The notes under the pieces were generated by a model. That model worked only from the letters and a program-made list of their open reading frames with translations, ran no database searches and was not told where the DNA came from. Below are positions 42,473 through 55,025 of a stretch of 64,000 nt of DNA, piece after piece. The number at the start of each line of letters is the position of its first letter. Position 1 is the first letter of the stretch. This DNA is from Paraniabella defluvii (GTDB lineage Bacteria; Bacteroidota; Bacteroidia; Chitinophagales; Chitinophagaceae): the NCBI GenBank assembly GCA_019316985.1, contig CP079215.1, positions 3,844,001 to 3,908,000 of the forward strand, read 5' to 3'. The position numbers and the translations under genes are program-made.

Positions 42473-43748
42473 TTATTTTTTACAAGGCCAGCTGTCTTCT
42501 TTACGCATGTACAGGTTGAGGCCAATAAACGCTGCGATTAAAATAACCGGAATGATTAATGTTGTGTTGATGATTTCGGGTCCTGCGGCTTTATTTGCTT
42601 CATTCAGGGCAATTTTCATTTCTTCAGTAGCTTCAGCCGAGTTGTAAAGCTTCATGTCGGCACCCGGAGGAAGTTTCTCGGCAATATATTTATCATAAAC
42701 GCCGCCCATAAACATCATATAAATAGATACGGCGAACATACCGGCTCCTCCCATCAGGTTCAATCCTACCGCGCCGGTTTTAGGAAGGTATTCTGCCACA
42801 AATCCCAGCATGGTTGGCCAGAAATAACAAACACCTGCGCCAAAGACCAACGCGCCTGCAAAAATCATATTGCCGCTGGTATTACCTAAAAGATAAAGCC
42901 CTATAGTGGCTAATATGGAAGACATTAATAACACGCCCTGCGGCGCCAGCTTTTCTACAATGGGCCCTGCAAAAGCCCGGCCTATTACCATCACGCCGGT
43001 AGATACCGTTAGCACCAAGAGTGCATTATCCGTTACATTTCTAAGCAAAACATCGATCCACTGGCCGGTAAATAACTCGGTGATTGCAGTTCCAAACATG
43101 CAAACGATCATAAATATAAAAAGCGGGTTGGCAAGTGATTTATACATTTCACCGGTAGAGATACCGTTGGCAACTCTTTCCGTAACGGGAAAATCCTGCT
43201 TTGCAAATAAAAAGCCATAAATAAGTGCAGGGATGATCATGATAGCTACCTGAATCTGCCACCCCAGTGCTATTTTATCGAAGAAGTAAACGATAAGGGT
43301 ACCGAGCACTATACCCCGGGAAACCACAAATGGAAATGGTTGAGCTTGGTGGTTTTGTTTTCGGGAAAAAGGGCTGTAACCAAAGGATTACAGGCAGCTT
43401 CTACCGTTCCGTTAGCAATACCAATCAGCAGGGTTGAAAAAACAGGGACCAGAAGGGGTTACCGAATTTACCGGCGAAAATGGTGAGCAGGATGCCTACT
43501 ACGTGAAATAAAAAGGCAAAAACCAAGAGCTTTTTCATACCCAGCACATCAACAATCAAACCGCCGATTATTACGGCGAGGGAAATCCCAGAACGCTGTT
43601 GCGGCAATGGTACCCAGTTCGGCCTTATCCAGCCCAAAGTCTACCCCAGTTTATTTAAAATACCCGCCCGTATACCGAATGATAGAGAGGTTACTAATAA
43701 TGCCAGACAACTTGCCGTAAATAGCTGCGACCTGTTAATTGTTTTCAT
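42473..43748 (-). CDS. MFS transporter (frameshifts)
   Basis: Second MFS carrier of the cluster, ~425 residues after correction. It starts MKTINRSQLFTASCLALLVT. Frame errors near 43650, 43590, 43440 and 43325 split it. Clear segments are LAVIIGGLIVDVLGMKKLLV, FSTLLIGIANGTVEAACNPL and the C-terminal INTTLIIPVILIAAFIGLNL. It resembles sugar/cation MFS symporters. It is first in the minus-strand cluster and is separated from pyrG by a terminator. Confidence 0.83.
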
Positions 43749-43860
43749 GCTTGCTTTCGTTATAGTTTTGTCGGTAAAAAGGAAAAACGATTTTATCGAT
43801 AAATGTAACAATTTAATCCATACAAATATAACGGCTGAGGCTTTAATTCTTTGCCTGTAA

Positions 43861-43893
43861 AAAACAAAAGGCCCCGCAGAGACCTTTTGTTTT
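43861..43893 (-). terminator. Terminator after pyrG
   Basis: AAAACAAAAGG (43861-43871) and CCTTTTGTTTT (43883-43893) form a perfect eleven-base stem; read on the minus strand a T-run follows. Confidence 0.75.
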
Positions 43894-43915
43894 AAGTATG
43901 TAATCAAAGTATCGG

Positions 43916-45632
<1,717 letters not shown>

Positions 45633-45702
45633 TTAGTATGAAAAAGGATCTTAAAATGACCAGCAGAAATACTCCGGATAATGGAAACTTATGGAGGTCA
45701 TG

Positions 45703-45710
45703 CAAAGATA
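45703..45710 (-). promoter_or_regulatory. -7 promoter box for pyrG
   Basis: On the minus strand TATCTTTG matches TAnnTTTG. It would give a ~140-base leader before pyrG. No good -33 element is seen. The rest of 45558-45791 shows no gene. Confidence 0.45.
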
Positions 45711-45791
45711 GGAATTAATATGCCATCTGCGATCGAAATGATCGCGCGCGGTTCTTATTTTTTAAAATCTTGTAAATGGTCAATCGCCCGC

Positions 45792-46589
45792 TTACAAGTC
45801 TTTGGCTATTTTCTTGTAACTGGTAATTACGCCACGTATTAAAGAAGAGCTGAAGCCCCTGTGCTCCATTTCATTTAAACCTACAATGGTACAGCCTTTT
45901 GGAGTAGTAACCTTGTCAATCTCCTGTTCGGGGTGCGTATTATTCGAAAGCAGTAATTCTGCGGCGCCCTTTACGGTTTGGGCCGCAATAAGGCTGGCAG
46001 TTTTAGCATCGAAGCCTATTTCTATGCCTCCCTGTATGTTGGCTCTTACATAGCGGAGTGCGAAAGCAGTGCCACAGGCGCCTAATACGGTAGCGGCATC
46101 CATCAGCTTGTCATCAATAACCGCAACCTTCCCAACTGTGTTGAACATTTTAGTTACCGTTTGTACCTGCCTGTCGGTTGCATTATCGTAGCTGATGCAG
46201 GTCATGCTTTCCTGTATAGCAACAGCCGTGTTGGGCATGGCCCGGAAAACGGGTAATGCTATCTGGGCCATTTCTTTCAGGTCGCTCACCGTTACACCGG
46301 TAATAACAGAAATTAGAAGCTGTTTTTTATTAAGTACCGGCGCAATGGTCTTCATAACGCCTTCTATCTGGAAGGGCTTTACCGCAAGAATGATAACATC
46401 GCTGCCTGAAGCGGCTTTCACATTGTCATCAGTGATCTTCACGGTTTTCGGAAGTTCTCCTTTAAGCGTTGAAAATATTTCTTTTAGTAATGGTAATATC
46501 TGCAGGATTGCAAAAATCGCTTTTAATTAATCCCTGGGCTATGGCGGTACCTAAGTTTCCTCCGCCGATGATGGCTATTTTTGAGACAC
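45792..46589 (-). CDS. proC: Pyrroline-5-carboxylate reductase (frameshifts)
   Basis: Last step of proline synthesis. A GTG start at 46589 followed by one missing A gives MSQKIAIIGGGNLGTAIAQG, the NAD(P) motif. Another length error near 46470 is needed to join KRNISTLKGELPKTVKITDD. Then SDVIILAVKPFQIEGVMKTI, FRAMPNTAVAIQESMTCIS and the C-terminal signature TTPKGCTIVGLNEMEHRGFS are present. About 266 residues. Divergent from glnA. Confidence 0.92.
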
Positions 46590-46655
46590 TGATATTGTTT
46601 TAAGAACTGTTGATGCTGCATCGGTGCGTCCGATGCAATAATTTTAACAAGGTAG

Positions 46656-46663
46656 CAAATCTA
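46656..46663 (-). promoter_or_regulatory. -7 promoter box for proC
   Basis: TAGATTTG on the minus strand, about 60 bases before the GTG start. Consistent with TAnnTTTG; no clear -33 element. Confidence 0.45.
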
Positions 46664-46887
46664 CAAAACAGGCGAAACTTTCCGGCATTTTCATTTGCCA
46701 ACATTGTTTAACGCACTTAAAAGGTCACAAACCGTTTGTTGAATCCGGGGTGCTTTAAACAGAAATTAAAACCGGTCCGTGAACGCATTAGTAAATTAGA
46801 TAATGTTATAAAAAGGCGAAAAAAATAAGAATAATTATATTTTTGTAATAATTACAAATATTTTTAATAAAAAAATCCCTCAAATCG

Positions 46888-46895
46888 TATATTTG
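46888..46895 (+). promoter_or_regulatory. -7 promoter box for glnA
   Basis: TATATTTG, 26 bases before the ATG at 46922, fits TAnnTTTG. The preceding ~90 bases are extremely A/T-rich. The rest of the 332-base proC-glnA gap shows no gene. Confidence 0.6.
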
Positions 46896-46921
46896 CACTC
46901 AATTAAAACAAACTTATCACG

Positions 46922-49104
46922 ATGTCTTTAAGAATTTCTGCACTTTCGAACATTCCGGCTACAACAGATGAGTTGGGAAAAATTACGCCAAAAATTACTA
47001 CGGTATTTGGCTCGCATGTATTTAACCTTAAAACTGCAAGAGAGTATTTAAGCGACGACGCTTATAAAAGCATTGTTGCTTCAATTAAATCGGGGCAGAA
47101 AATCGACAGAAACGTAGCTTCTAATATCGCGAACGGTATGCGCGCCTGGGCAGAGAGCAAAGGTGTTACCCACTTTACACACTGGTTTCAGCCACTTACA
47201 GGTACAACTGCTGAAAAGCATGACTCATTTTTACGCTGAAAAGCGACGGCACCCCATTGAAGAATTTGACGGTGCTGCATTAATTCAGCAGGAGCCTGAT
47301 GCGTCTTCTTTCCCTAATGGTGGCCTGCGCGCTACTTTTGAAGCAAGAGGATATACTGGTTGGGATCCTTCTTCACCTCCTTTTATTATTGAAATCGGTC
47401 ATGGCCGTACACTTTGTATCCCTACCATTTTTATTTCATACACAGGCGAGTCTTTAGATTATAAAGCTCCTTTATTGAAATCAATCGACGCTTTAAACAA
47501 AGCCCAGTAGATGTTTGTAATTATTTCGACAGAAATGTAACCAAAGTTTCTGTAACACTTGGCTGGGAGCAGGAGTATTTCGTAGTAGATGACGGCTTGT
47601 TTAAAGCAAGACCAGATCTTATTATGTGCGGACGTACATTGTACGGTCACAACTCTGCTAAAAACCAGCAGTTGGAAGATCACTATTTCGGTTCTATCCC
47701 TGAGAGAGTGTATGCTTTCATGCGTGATTTTGAAAATGAGTGCTATAAGTTAGGCATTCCTTTAAGAACCCGCCACAATGAGGTGGCTCCTGCACAGTTT
47801 GAGTGCGCGCCTATCTTCGAAGAGGTGAACCTGGCGGTGGATCACAACACTTTATTGATGGATGTAATGACGCGTATTGCATTAAGGCATGGATTGCGAG
47901 TATTGTTGCATGAAAAACCATTTGCCGGTATCAACGGTAGCGGTAAGCACAATAACTGGAGTATGTCTACTGATACAGGCGTTAACCTGTTAGCTCCCGG
48001 TAAAACTCCTAAAACCAATTTGATGTTCCTTACATTCTTTGTAAACACCATCAAAGCGGTACACGACTATGCAGATGTATTAAGAGCTTCTATTGCTTCT
48101 GCGCCAAACGACCACAGGCTGGGTGCCAACGAAGCGCCTCCTGCTATTATTTCTGTATTCATCGGCGAATACCTTACTAAAGTATTGAACGATATTAAAC
48201 AGCGCGTAAGCGGTGATATGGACGAGCAGGATGAAAGCATGCTGAAGCTGGATATCCATAAAAACATTCCCGACCTGTTGCTGGATAATACAGATCGTAA
48301 CCGTACTTCGCCATTTGCATTTACAGGTAATAAGTTTGAGTTCAGGGCTGTAGGTTCTACAGCCAACTGCGCCAGCCCGATGACTGTTTTAAACACGATC
48401 ATGGCGCAAACACTGAAAAACTTTAAAGCTGATGTAGACGGATTGATCGAGAAAGGAGAGAAGAAAGAGATCGCTATCATGCAGGTAATTAATGATTACA
48501 TTGTAAGCAGCGAAAAATATTGTTTGAAGGTGATGGCTATAGCGAAGCATGGGAAAAAGAAGCTGAAAAAGAGGCCTTCCCAACCTGAAAACCACTCCTT
48601 TGGCATTAGATGCTATGGTGAACGAAAAAAATACCAAGCTGTTTGTTGAAAATGGCATTTACAGCCATTCTGAGCTGGAAGCAAGACACGAAATAGAGCT
48701 GGAAAAATATATTAAAAAGTACAGATCGAAGGTCGTATCATGGGCGAAATGGCTACCAGTATGATCCTTCCTCCGGCGATCCGTTATCAAAATCTTTTGG
48801 CTAAAAACATCAAAGGCCTGAAAGAAGCCGGTTTGCCTGAAGAAGCGTATGCTAATCAAAAGCAAATCCTGGATAAGATCTCTGAGCATATCAACAAAGC
48901 CAGCGACCTGGTTGAGAAAATGATCGAAGCGCGTAAAATAGCCAACGCTATCGAAAATACGCGTACCAAAGCAATCGCTTACGAAAGCCAGGTAAAAGCA
49001 GCTTTCTTCGACCAGATCCGTTACCATGCTGATAAGCTGGAGTTGTTAGTTGACGACAAAGAGTGGTACCTCCTAAATACCGTGAATTATTATTCTTACG
49101 TTAA
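46922..49104 (+). CDS. glnA: Glutamine synthetase type III (frameshifts)
   Basis: Large GSIII (GlnN type) joining ammonia to glutamate, typical of Bacteroidota and cyanobacteria. [20 protein letters not shown] is the N-terminus. Conserved parts are [60 protein letters not shown] and [20 protein letters not shown]. Length errors near 47232, 47508, 48525-48600 and 48720 break it. A missing G near 49064 means the true end is KYRELLFLR at 49104, not the later stop at 49162. About 729 residues. Confidence 0.95.
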
Positions 49105-49129
49105 GGATCAATTCACTGATAAGTTTAAA

Positions 49130-49158
49130 GTCGCTGTAGGGATACAGCGGCTTTTTTT
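49130..49158 (+). terminator. Terminator after glnA
   Basis: GTCGCTGTA (49130-49138) and TACAGCGGC (49143-49151) pair with one G-U, loop GGGA, followed by seven T. Confidence 0.8.
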
Positions 49159-49179
49159 ATAATTTCAGTTTTATTATGA

Positions 49180-50373
49180 TCAGGCCACATAGTCCTGCAG
49201 GTAAGAGAAATGTTCGGTTAGTTTACCTCCTGAAGCAATGGTTGCTCTTTGTATTATTTTATTGCCGCCGTTCAGCAAGTCATTCCAAACATATTTGATC
49301 AATTGCTCACCGAAGTAACGGCTGGCGTCCCGGGGTAATTCATTAGGCAGGTTGCTTACAGCCATAATGTCTATTGAATTGCTTTCATAGGGGGTGTTTT
49401 AGCAAACGATAGTTTATCAACTCCATACACGGGCTGATCGATGGTGCCGCTACCCATATTAACGGGTATAGAGCCTGCCTTATCGTCCGAAATATCTGCA
49501 ATGGTTTGAATAATGAAATCGGGTTGTGCTATATCTTCTTTCCTGAAAAGCCTGGGAATACCTTCTTCCCAATAAACGCCGTTTAATAAAATATCGGTCT
49601 GGCTAGCGTAAGGCAGGAATTTGCTTTGGTAGTTCCCGGGATTTTGGTGAAAATCTTCACGGCTGTAATTACCGGTGATCTCATGCTCATAGAGGTCTTT
49701 ACCTTTTAGCTGTGTGTATACGGGATAAGCAAACCTCCTTTTTAAGTAATCGTCAGGTTCAACTTCATGTAATCCCAGCAGGTTCATAATTTCTATCAAC
49801 CCATGTGCAACGCGGCCGCTGCCGGTCACGGCAACCTTTATATTGGGAAGTTTTAAGCCAAAATAACTATGTATTAATTCCTTGAAATTTTTCTGTTTAA
49901 AAACCCTTTCCAGGTGATACAAGCCAGTTCTTTTGCCGTAAGCCATAATACCGTTATGAGCACCTACAATACCTGCAAAAAAACCAAACCCTATAATACG
50001 CTGGCCATCGTCATGTTCGAGGCATTCGTAGTCAATCAGTGTAATTTTTTTATTTAAAATGGCTTTGAGGAGGTCCCGGTTATGAGGTTGTTTTTTCTTG
50101 GTATGAGAGAAGAATAGAGGTTTTGCCTTCCAGGAGGCTTTCGGCAGCCGCTTCCTTAATGCCTAAAAGAACCGAGCAGCCTGATAAGTCCTCAGATAGC
50201 ATTACACCCGCCCGCTCGTACTCTGCATCCTGGAAGCATCGTATGGCTGAAGGTTGAACAATAATCGATAAATTATTGTTTTGAGAAAGAAGCCACCGGC
50301 ATTGGTCGGGTGATAAAGCCACGCGGTTGTCGGCAGGAATCTTTTCTTCTTTAATGATGCCAATTTTAATCAT
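49180..50373 (-). CDS. Saccharopine dehydrogenase-like NAD-dependent protein (frameshifts)
   Basis: Alanine dehydrogenase/saccharopine dehydrogenase fold. Start MIKIGIIKEEKIPADNRVAL at 50373. The N-terminal domain is followed by the NAD site IKVAVTGSGRVAHGLIEIMN. Further parts are FHQNPGNYQSKFLPYASQTD, ILLNGVYWEEGIPRLF and QTIADISDDKAGSIPVN; the C-terminus is ASGGKLTEHFSYLQDYVA. Errors near 50098 and 49380 break the frame. About 399 residues. By resemblance to lysine-forming saccharopine dehydrogenase (LYS1 type) it may act in lysine metabolism, but related proteins have other substrates. Confidence 0.83.
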
Positions 50374-50571
50374 ATAACTTTGCAGCAAGGTTTGATGCAA
50401 TTTACTTTAAAGAATTTTGAATGATCACATTAAAAAAGTGTGGAAATTTATCCTAAAGATGGTTATACCCAGGAAAAGTTGTTGTAAATAGGCGGAGCAA
50501 AATAATAATTTTTGAACAGGGTATTTTTTGATAATAATTTTCGTAATATTGCACCCCGTTTCGAAGTGAAG

Positions 50572-50654
50572 CCCAGATGGCGGAATTGGTAGACGCGCTA
50601 GACTCAAAATCTTGTTTCGGCAACGGAGTGCAGGTTCGATTCCTGTTCTGGGCA
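50572..50654 (+). tRNA. tRNA-Leu (CAA)
   Basis: Acceptor arms GCCCAGA (50572-50578) and TCTGGGC (50647-50653) pair fully. D-loop GGCGGAATTGGTAGACGC is typical of a class II tRNA. The anticodon loop CTCAAAA gives anticodon CAA. A short variable arm (TTTCGGCAACGGAG region) and the T-loop GGTTCGATTCC follow. Discriminator A at 50654. The CCA end is not encoded. Reading UUG leucine codons. Confidence 0.93.
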
Positions 50655-50660
50655 CCTGAA

Positions 50661-50693
50661 AGCCTTGTAGTCAATTGATTTACAAGGCTTTTT
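50661..50693 (+). terminator. Terminator after tRNA-Leu
   Basis: AGCCTTGTA (50661-50669) and TACAAGGCT (50681-50689) flank an eleven-base loop, followed by a T-run. Confidence 0.8.
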
Positions 50694-50700
50694 AATTCCC

Positions 50701-50754
50701 GCCTGTCAAAATTTCTGACACATTTTTACGCTTTCTGCTGCATTTTTGACAGGC
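50701..50754. repeat. Inverted repeat downstream of tRNA-Leu
   Basis: GCCTGTCAAAA (50701-50711) and TTTTGACAGGC (50744-50754) are perfect eleven-base arms with 32 bases between. It lies seven bases after the tRNA terminator. It may be a remnant of an integration event, but no second copy of the tRNA 3' end and no integrase are seen. Confidence 0.5.
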
Positions 50755-51243
50755 ACTTTTTGTAACTCGTCGTGTAACGAGCTTTGCTCTACACCAATTT
50801 ATAGATGCCGCATAGAACTCTTTTTGGGGTTACCTCCCTAATATACTGTATCCTTCAATAAAGTAGCCGCCCGTAACACGATATGGGCAAAAAGGAATCA
50901 CCTCAATAATCATCAAATTTTGTTTTTTTGAAAGAGTGAATGAGGTGGGTTATTAACAATGAAAAACGATGATGATGAATTTTATCAAAATTCCTACCAG
51001 AAAAGGTGATAAGATATATTACCATTAGAGTGCACTTTTTATTTCATCAAGCAATATGGTGCAGCTCCTAAATCATTTTATGTATTAACGCTCGTTGCGG
51101 CATCATTTAAATGCGAGTATACAGTTTCTGTTTTAAAACGGGAAAAATACCCTGTTTTGACTAAATCGGAGGTAATATGTTTGTCGCGACGCAATTTGTA
51201 AAAACAACGTACGGGGATTATCAAAATAAAAGACATCAAGACT
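50755..51243. other. Region without a supported gene
   Basis: About 490 AT-rich bases. Short open stretches occur (for example ATG 50958 reading MKNDDDEFYQNSYQKR, and a 60-codon stretch without ATG at about 51010-51200) but none has homology that I recognise. It could hold a decayed gene. Confidence 0.4.
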
Positions 51244-51437
51244 ATGAAGTACAAACTGAAGCTAACTATTGGGATGATTTTGCTAATCATTATCACTGTT
51301 GTTGCCTGTAGAAGGCAAGAAGTATTACACAAACCGTATTCAATAAGTGCCGTTGGAACCCAAGCCTGGTTTCAAAAGAATGGTGGGGTGTAAGAGGTAA
51401 TCCATACTTTGATGATCTCAAAGGTTGTGGAAATTAA
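51244..51437 (+). CDS. Small lipoprotein of unknown function (apparent frameshift)
   Basis: MKYKLKLTIGMILLIIITVV followed by ACRR is a lipoprotein signal with lipobox VVAC. After VGTQAWFQKNGG the frame stops; one more G in the run at 51384-51387 gives VRGNPYFDDLKGCGN, ending at 51437. The mature part is only ~40 residues. I do not recognise it. It overlaps the next gene by 26 bases if that starts at 51412. Confidence 0.45.
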
Positions 51438-51996
51438 AAATTTTTCGCGGCAAATCTATATTTCCTTGGGCATTATATTGGCCATAGGAAGTAGTTGTAT
51501 TCCTGCAAACGCACAAATAAAGAAAAAGATGAATATAGCAGACATTGTCTTGCAACCGTCAAAAATAGTTACGTTTATAAATGCGGAGTTTGATAACTAC
51601 ACTCAACCAAAGAAGTTGGATCTGCTCAAGCAGTCGCATTTCCTTTATACTAAAAAATTTAATGCAGCTCCCCGGCGAGATATCCAGTACTGTATTTGGG
51701 ACTTTCCCATCAAGGATATTTTTGCATACCAATCAGAGAAGCAATATGCTCTGTATCTTAATATAACATTTCAAAAACGGATGCTTGATTCTTTAGTTCA
51801 CTCTTTGGGCAACCCCAACAACGTTTTGGAAGAGGATTTGTTAAGCGGGGATTTCGACTTCCTCCATTGGGGCAAGAAGGATGCTTTTCAAGTGTGGCTA
51901 ACCTCAAGCCGCAGCGAAGAAAACGATGTTACACTGATTATTACTAACATGCCAATCGATTCTTTGGCTAATTTAGAGCCGATTGCTCCCGATTAG
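51412..51996 (+). CDS. Exported protein of unknown function
   Basis: Intact ~194-residue protein. MISKVVEIKNFSRQIYISLG then IILAIGSSCIPANAQ is a Sec signal with a cleavage site after NAQ. The mature part is polar, with FAYQSEKQYALYLNITFQKR and HWGKKDAFQVWLTSSRSEEN. Family not recognised. A TTG at 51409 directly precedes the chosen ATG. Probably in one transcript with the small lipoprotein before it. Confidence 0.65.
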   Translation: MISKVVEIKNFSRQIYISLGIILAIGSSCIPANAQIKKKMNIADIVLQPSKIVTFINAEFDNYTQPKKLDLLKQSHFLYTKKFNAAPRRDIQYCIWDFPIKDIFAYQSEKQYALYLNITFQKRMLDSLVHSLGNPNNVLEEDLLSGDFDFLHWGKKDAFQVWLTSSRSEENDVTLIITNMPIDSLANLEPIAPD

Positions 51997-52094
51997 CTTA
52001 AGATGGCTGTTATAATACTTAGGCCGGCTTAAATTGCCAGCTATAACAAATCGGTAAAGTAAACTATAAATAGACCAAACTTCAAAACGAAATA

Positions 52095-52727
52095 ATGAGT
52101 AAGTGCAGGCGAATATTAAACGGTGCCTTTTTAGTGGTTCTCGTTATAGCCTCTATGGCTGCAATTGGACAAGAAAAAAATGAGAAATTTGTTTTAGACT
52201 TTGATAGGAGTAGACATGGAACCGGAGATATGAACGGAATTATCGTCAATTTACAGTATAGCAAAAGATTTGCCAGGAGATTTGACTGGTACGGCGATCT
52301 CGGGTTTTCGATACACGATTTGGTACGTTTAAACGACAATCCAAATAATCCGGCTAAAAATGAAATTTATGAACGACGTTATGTTACGGCCGGGCTTCAA
52401 CTTGGAGGTGGTATTGCCTTTAGGCCAATAACAGGTAAAAATGAGTTCTCTATCCAACTGGGCCCTCTGGTAAGGTATCAATCAAGTTCGCTTCCTGTTA
52501 GCTCAGGTATTCTTTATCCCGAATTTACCAAGCTTCCGTTTATGGTAGAACAAGTTCAACACATGGACGAACCATTTAGAACATTTAACGTTGGTGCTCG
52601 ATTAAGGCTTGCTTATTATTACACATTTAGCAGAAATATTATTATAGGCGCTAATGCAAATTTACAAACTGACACCTATGGAGATGTAATACACGGCTAT
52701 GGCCTTTCTGTGGGGAAACGGTTTTGA
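52095..52727 (+). CDS. Outer membrane beta-barrel protein
   Basis: Intact 210-residue protein. MSKCRRILNGAFLVVLVIAS with MAAIGQ is a Sec signal. Alternating hydrophobic strands (NGIIVNLQYSKRFARRFDWY, RYVTAGLQLGGGIAFRPI, NVGARLRLAYYYTFSRNIII) and the terminal Phe in HGYGLSVGKRF indicate an eight-stranded outer-membrane barrel. No specific family is recognised. A terminator follows. Confidence 0.75.
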   Translation: MSKCRRILNGAFLVVLVIASMAAIGQEKNEKFVLDFDRSRHGTGDMNGIIVNLQYSKRFARRFDWYGDLGFSIHDLVRLNDNPNNPAKNEIYERRYVTAGLQLGGGIAFRPITGKNEFSIQLGPLVRYQSSSLPVSSGILYPEFTKLPFMVEQVQHMDEPFRTFNVGARLRLAYYYTFSRNIIIGANANLQTDTYGDVIHGYGLSVGKRF

Positions 52728-52768
52728 TGGGCCTTACGATAATTGATTTGCCTTTCGGGGTTCAATTC

Positions 52769-52795
52769 AAAGCCACCGTGACAATCGGTGGCTTT
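52769..52795. terminator. Terminator after the beta-barrel gene
   Basis: CAAAGCCACCG (52769-52779) and CGGTGGCTTTG (52785-52795) form a perfect eleven-base stem with loop TGACA. The region to 53051 shows no gene. Confidence 0.7.
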
Positions 52796-53051
52796 GTAAT
52801 ACAAAACTGAGCGGGTATGTAAAGAACTTGACATAAAGTTACTTTACGTTAACAGCCGGGATAAAAACTGACAGGGGCGCTGGCTGTTTACAAATGAACT
52901 TTAGCCTTTTTCTCACAGAGCCGACTATCAATTTATTCCGATATTTTATGGTTGCCGTATATGTGTTAAGACAGGGCGTATGGCCGCAGCGCATTCAGCA
53001 GTTTGCTTCAATCCACTATCGATCAGTAGCTTTCCGCTCCTAAAAAGCCTG

Positions 53052-53939
53052 TCAGTTAAAGGCCTGACGAAACTCCAGCGGCGATACATTCGTCTTCTTT
53101 TTGAAAAGCGTGCTAAAGGATTGCGCATGCTCAAAACCGAGGGCATAAGCAATCTCGCTGACAGAAAGACTGGTGGTGGAGAGCTTTTCTTTGGCTTTTG
53201 CGATCAGTTTCTCATGAATATGTTGCTGCGTGTTCTGCCCGGTATGAACCCGAAGCAAATCACTCAGGTAGTTTGGAGACAGGTTCATCCGTTCAGCAAT
53301 ATATTGTACCGTGAGCAAACCGGGTACATCGTTGTTATAGTAGTCGTCGATCAACTGCTCGAACCGGGTAAGCAGGGCCGAATTATTATTTTTGCGCGTA
53401 AGAAACTGTCGCTCATAAAATCGGTTAGAGTATTTCAGCAGGCTCTCGATCTGCGTCAGAATGATATCCTGGGTATACTTATCAATATACCGGCACTCCT
53501 TATCAATTTTATGGAGGATCGTGATCAGGTCATCTTCTTCCTCGGCCGATAGGTGCAGCGCTTCGTTGACCGCGTAGTCGAAAAATCCATATTGGTGAAT
53601 ATTGTTGGCCAGCGGATGCTGTAACAGAAAGTCCGGGTGAAAGATCAAAAGATAACCAGACCCGCACTCCATATTTTGCAGGTCCAGTTGCTGTACCTGG
53701 TTAGGCGCGGTAAAACTCAATACGCCTTTGTCGTAATCATAATGCTGCTGCCCGTACCGGATTTTGCCTTTGGCTTCCCGCTTGAGCGCTACGCAATAAA
53801 AGCGGTTAACAAACCCTTTCCATATTTCGTCTTCTAAAAAAATACTTTCCGCCAGGTTAATCACGCTCACCAGCGGGTGACCGGGTTGGGGCAATGACAG
53901 CAACCGGTGAAATTCTGATATGGAGTTAATAGCATTCAT
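53052..53939 (-). CDS. AraC-family transcriptional regulator
   Basis: Intact 295-residue regulator. The N-terminal part has an AraC-type cupin (HYDYDKGVLSFTAPNQVQQL). The C-terminal DNA-binding domain has two helix-turn-helix units: TVQYIAERMNLSPNYLSDLL and LSVSEIAYALGFEHAQSFST, followed by FKKKTNVSPLEFRQAFN. It starts eight bases after the stop of the aldo/keto reductase gene and so probably controls it or forms part of its operon. Confidence 0.92.
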   Translation of the reverse strand: MNAINSISEFHRLLSLPQPGHPLVSVINLAESIFLEDEIWKGFVNRFYCVALKREAKGKIRYGQQHYDYDKGVLSFTAPNQVQQLDLQNMECGSGYLLIFHPDFLLQHPLANNIHQYGFFDYAVNEALHLSAEEEDDLITILHKIDKECRYIDKYTQDIILTQIESLLKYSNRFYERQFLTRKNNNSALLTRFEQLIDDYYNNDVPGLLTVQYIAERMNLSPNYLSDLLRVHTGQNTQQHIHEKLIAKAKEKLSTTSLSVSEIAYALGFEHAQSFSTLFKKKTNVSPLEFRQAFN

Positions 53940-53947
53940 AAATAAAA

Positions 53948-54950
<1,003 letters not shown>

Positions 54951-55025
54951 AAGCCAAAGGTCGGTAAGCAAAATCGCGCACATGTATGCAAACCCCGAAG
55001 CTTGTATGCAAATCAAGGAATGCTA

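Noticed and set aside
50701-50830. Integrase remnant on the minus strand after tRNA-Leu
   Set aside because: A ~30-codon open stretch ending near 50713 looked like a protein end, but it has no recognisable recombinase motif and stops upstream.
51078-51332. Minus-strand 84-codon ORF with hydrophobic segment
   Set aside because: It is the antisense of the small lipoprotein signal region; the plus-strand reading has a proper lipobox and is preferred.
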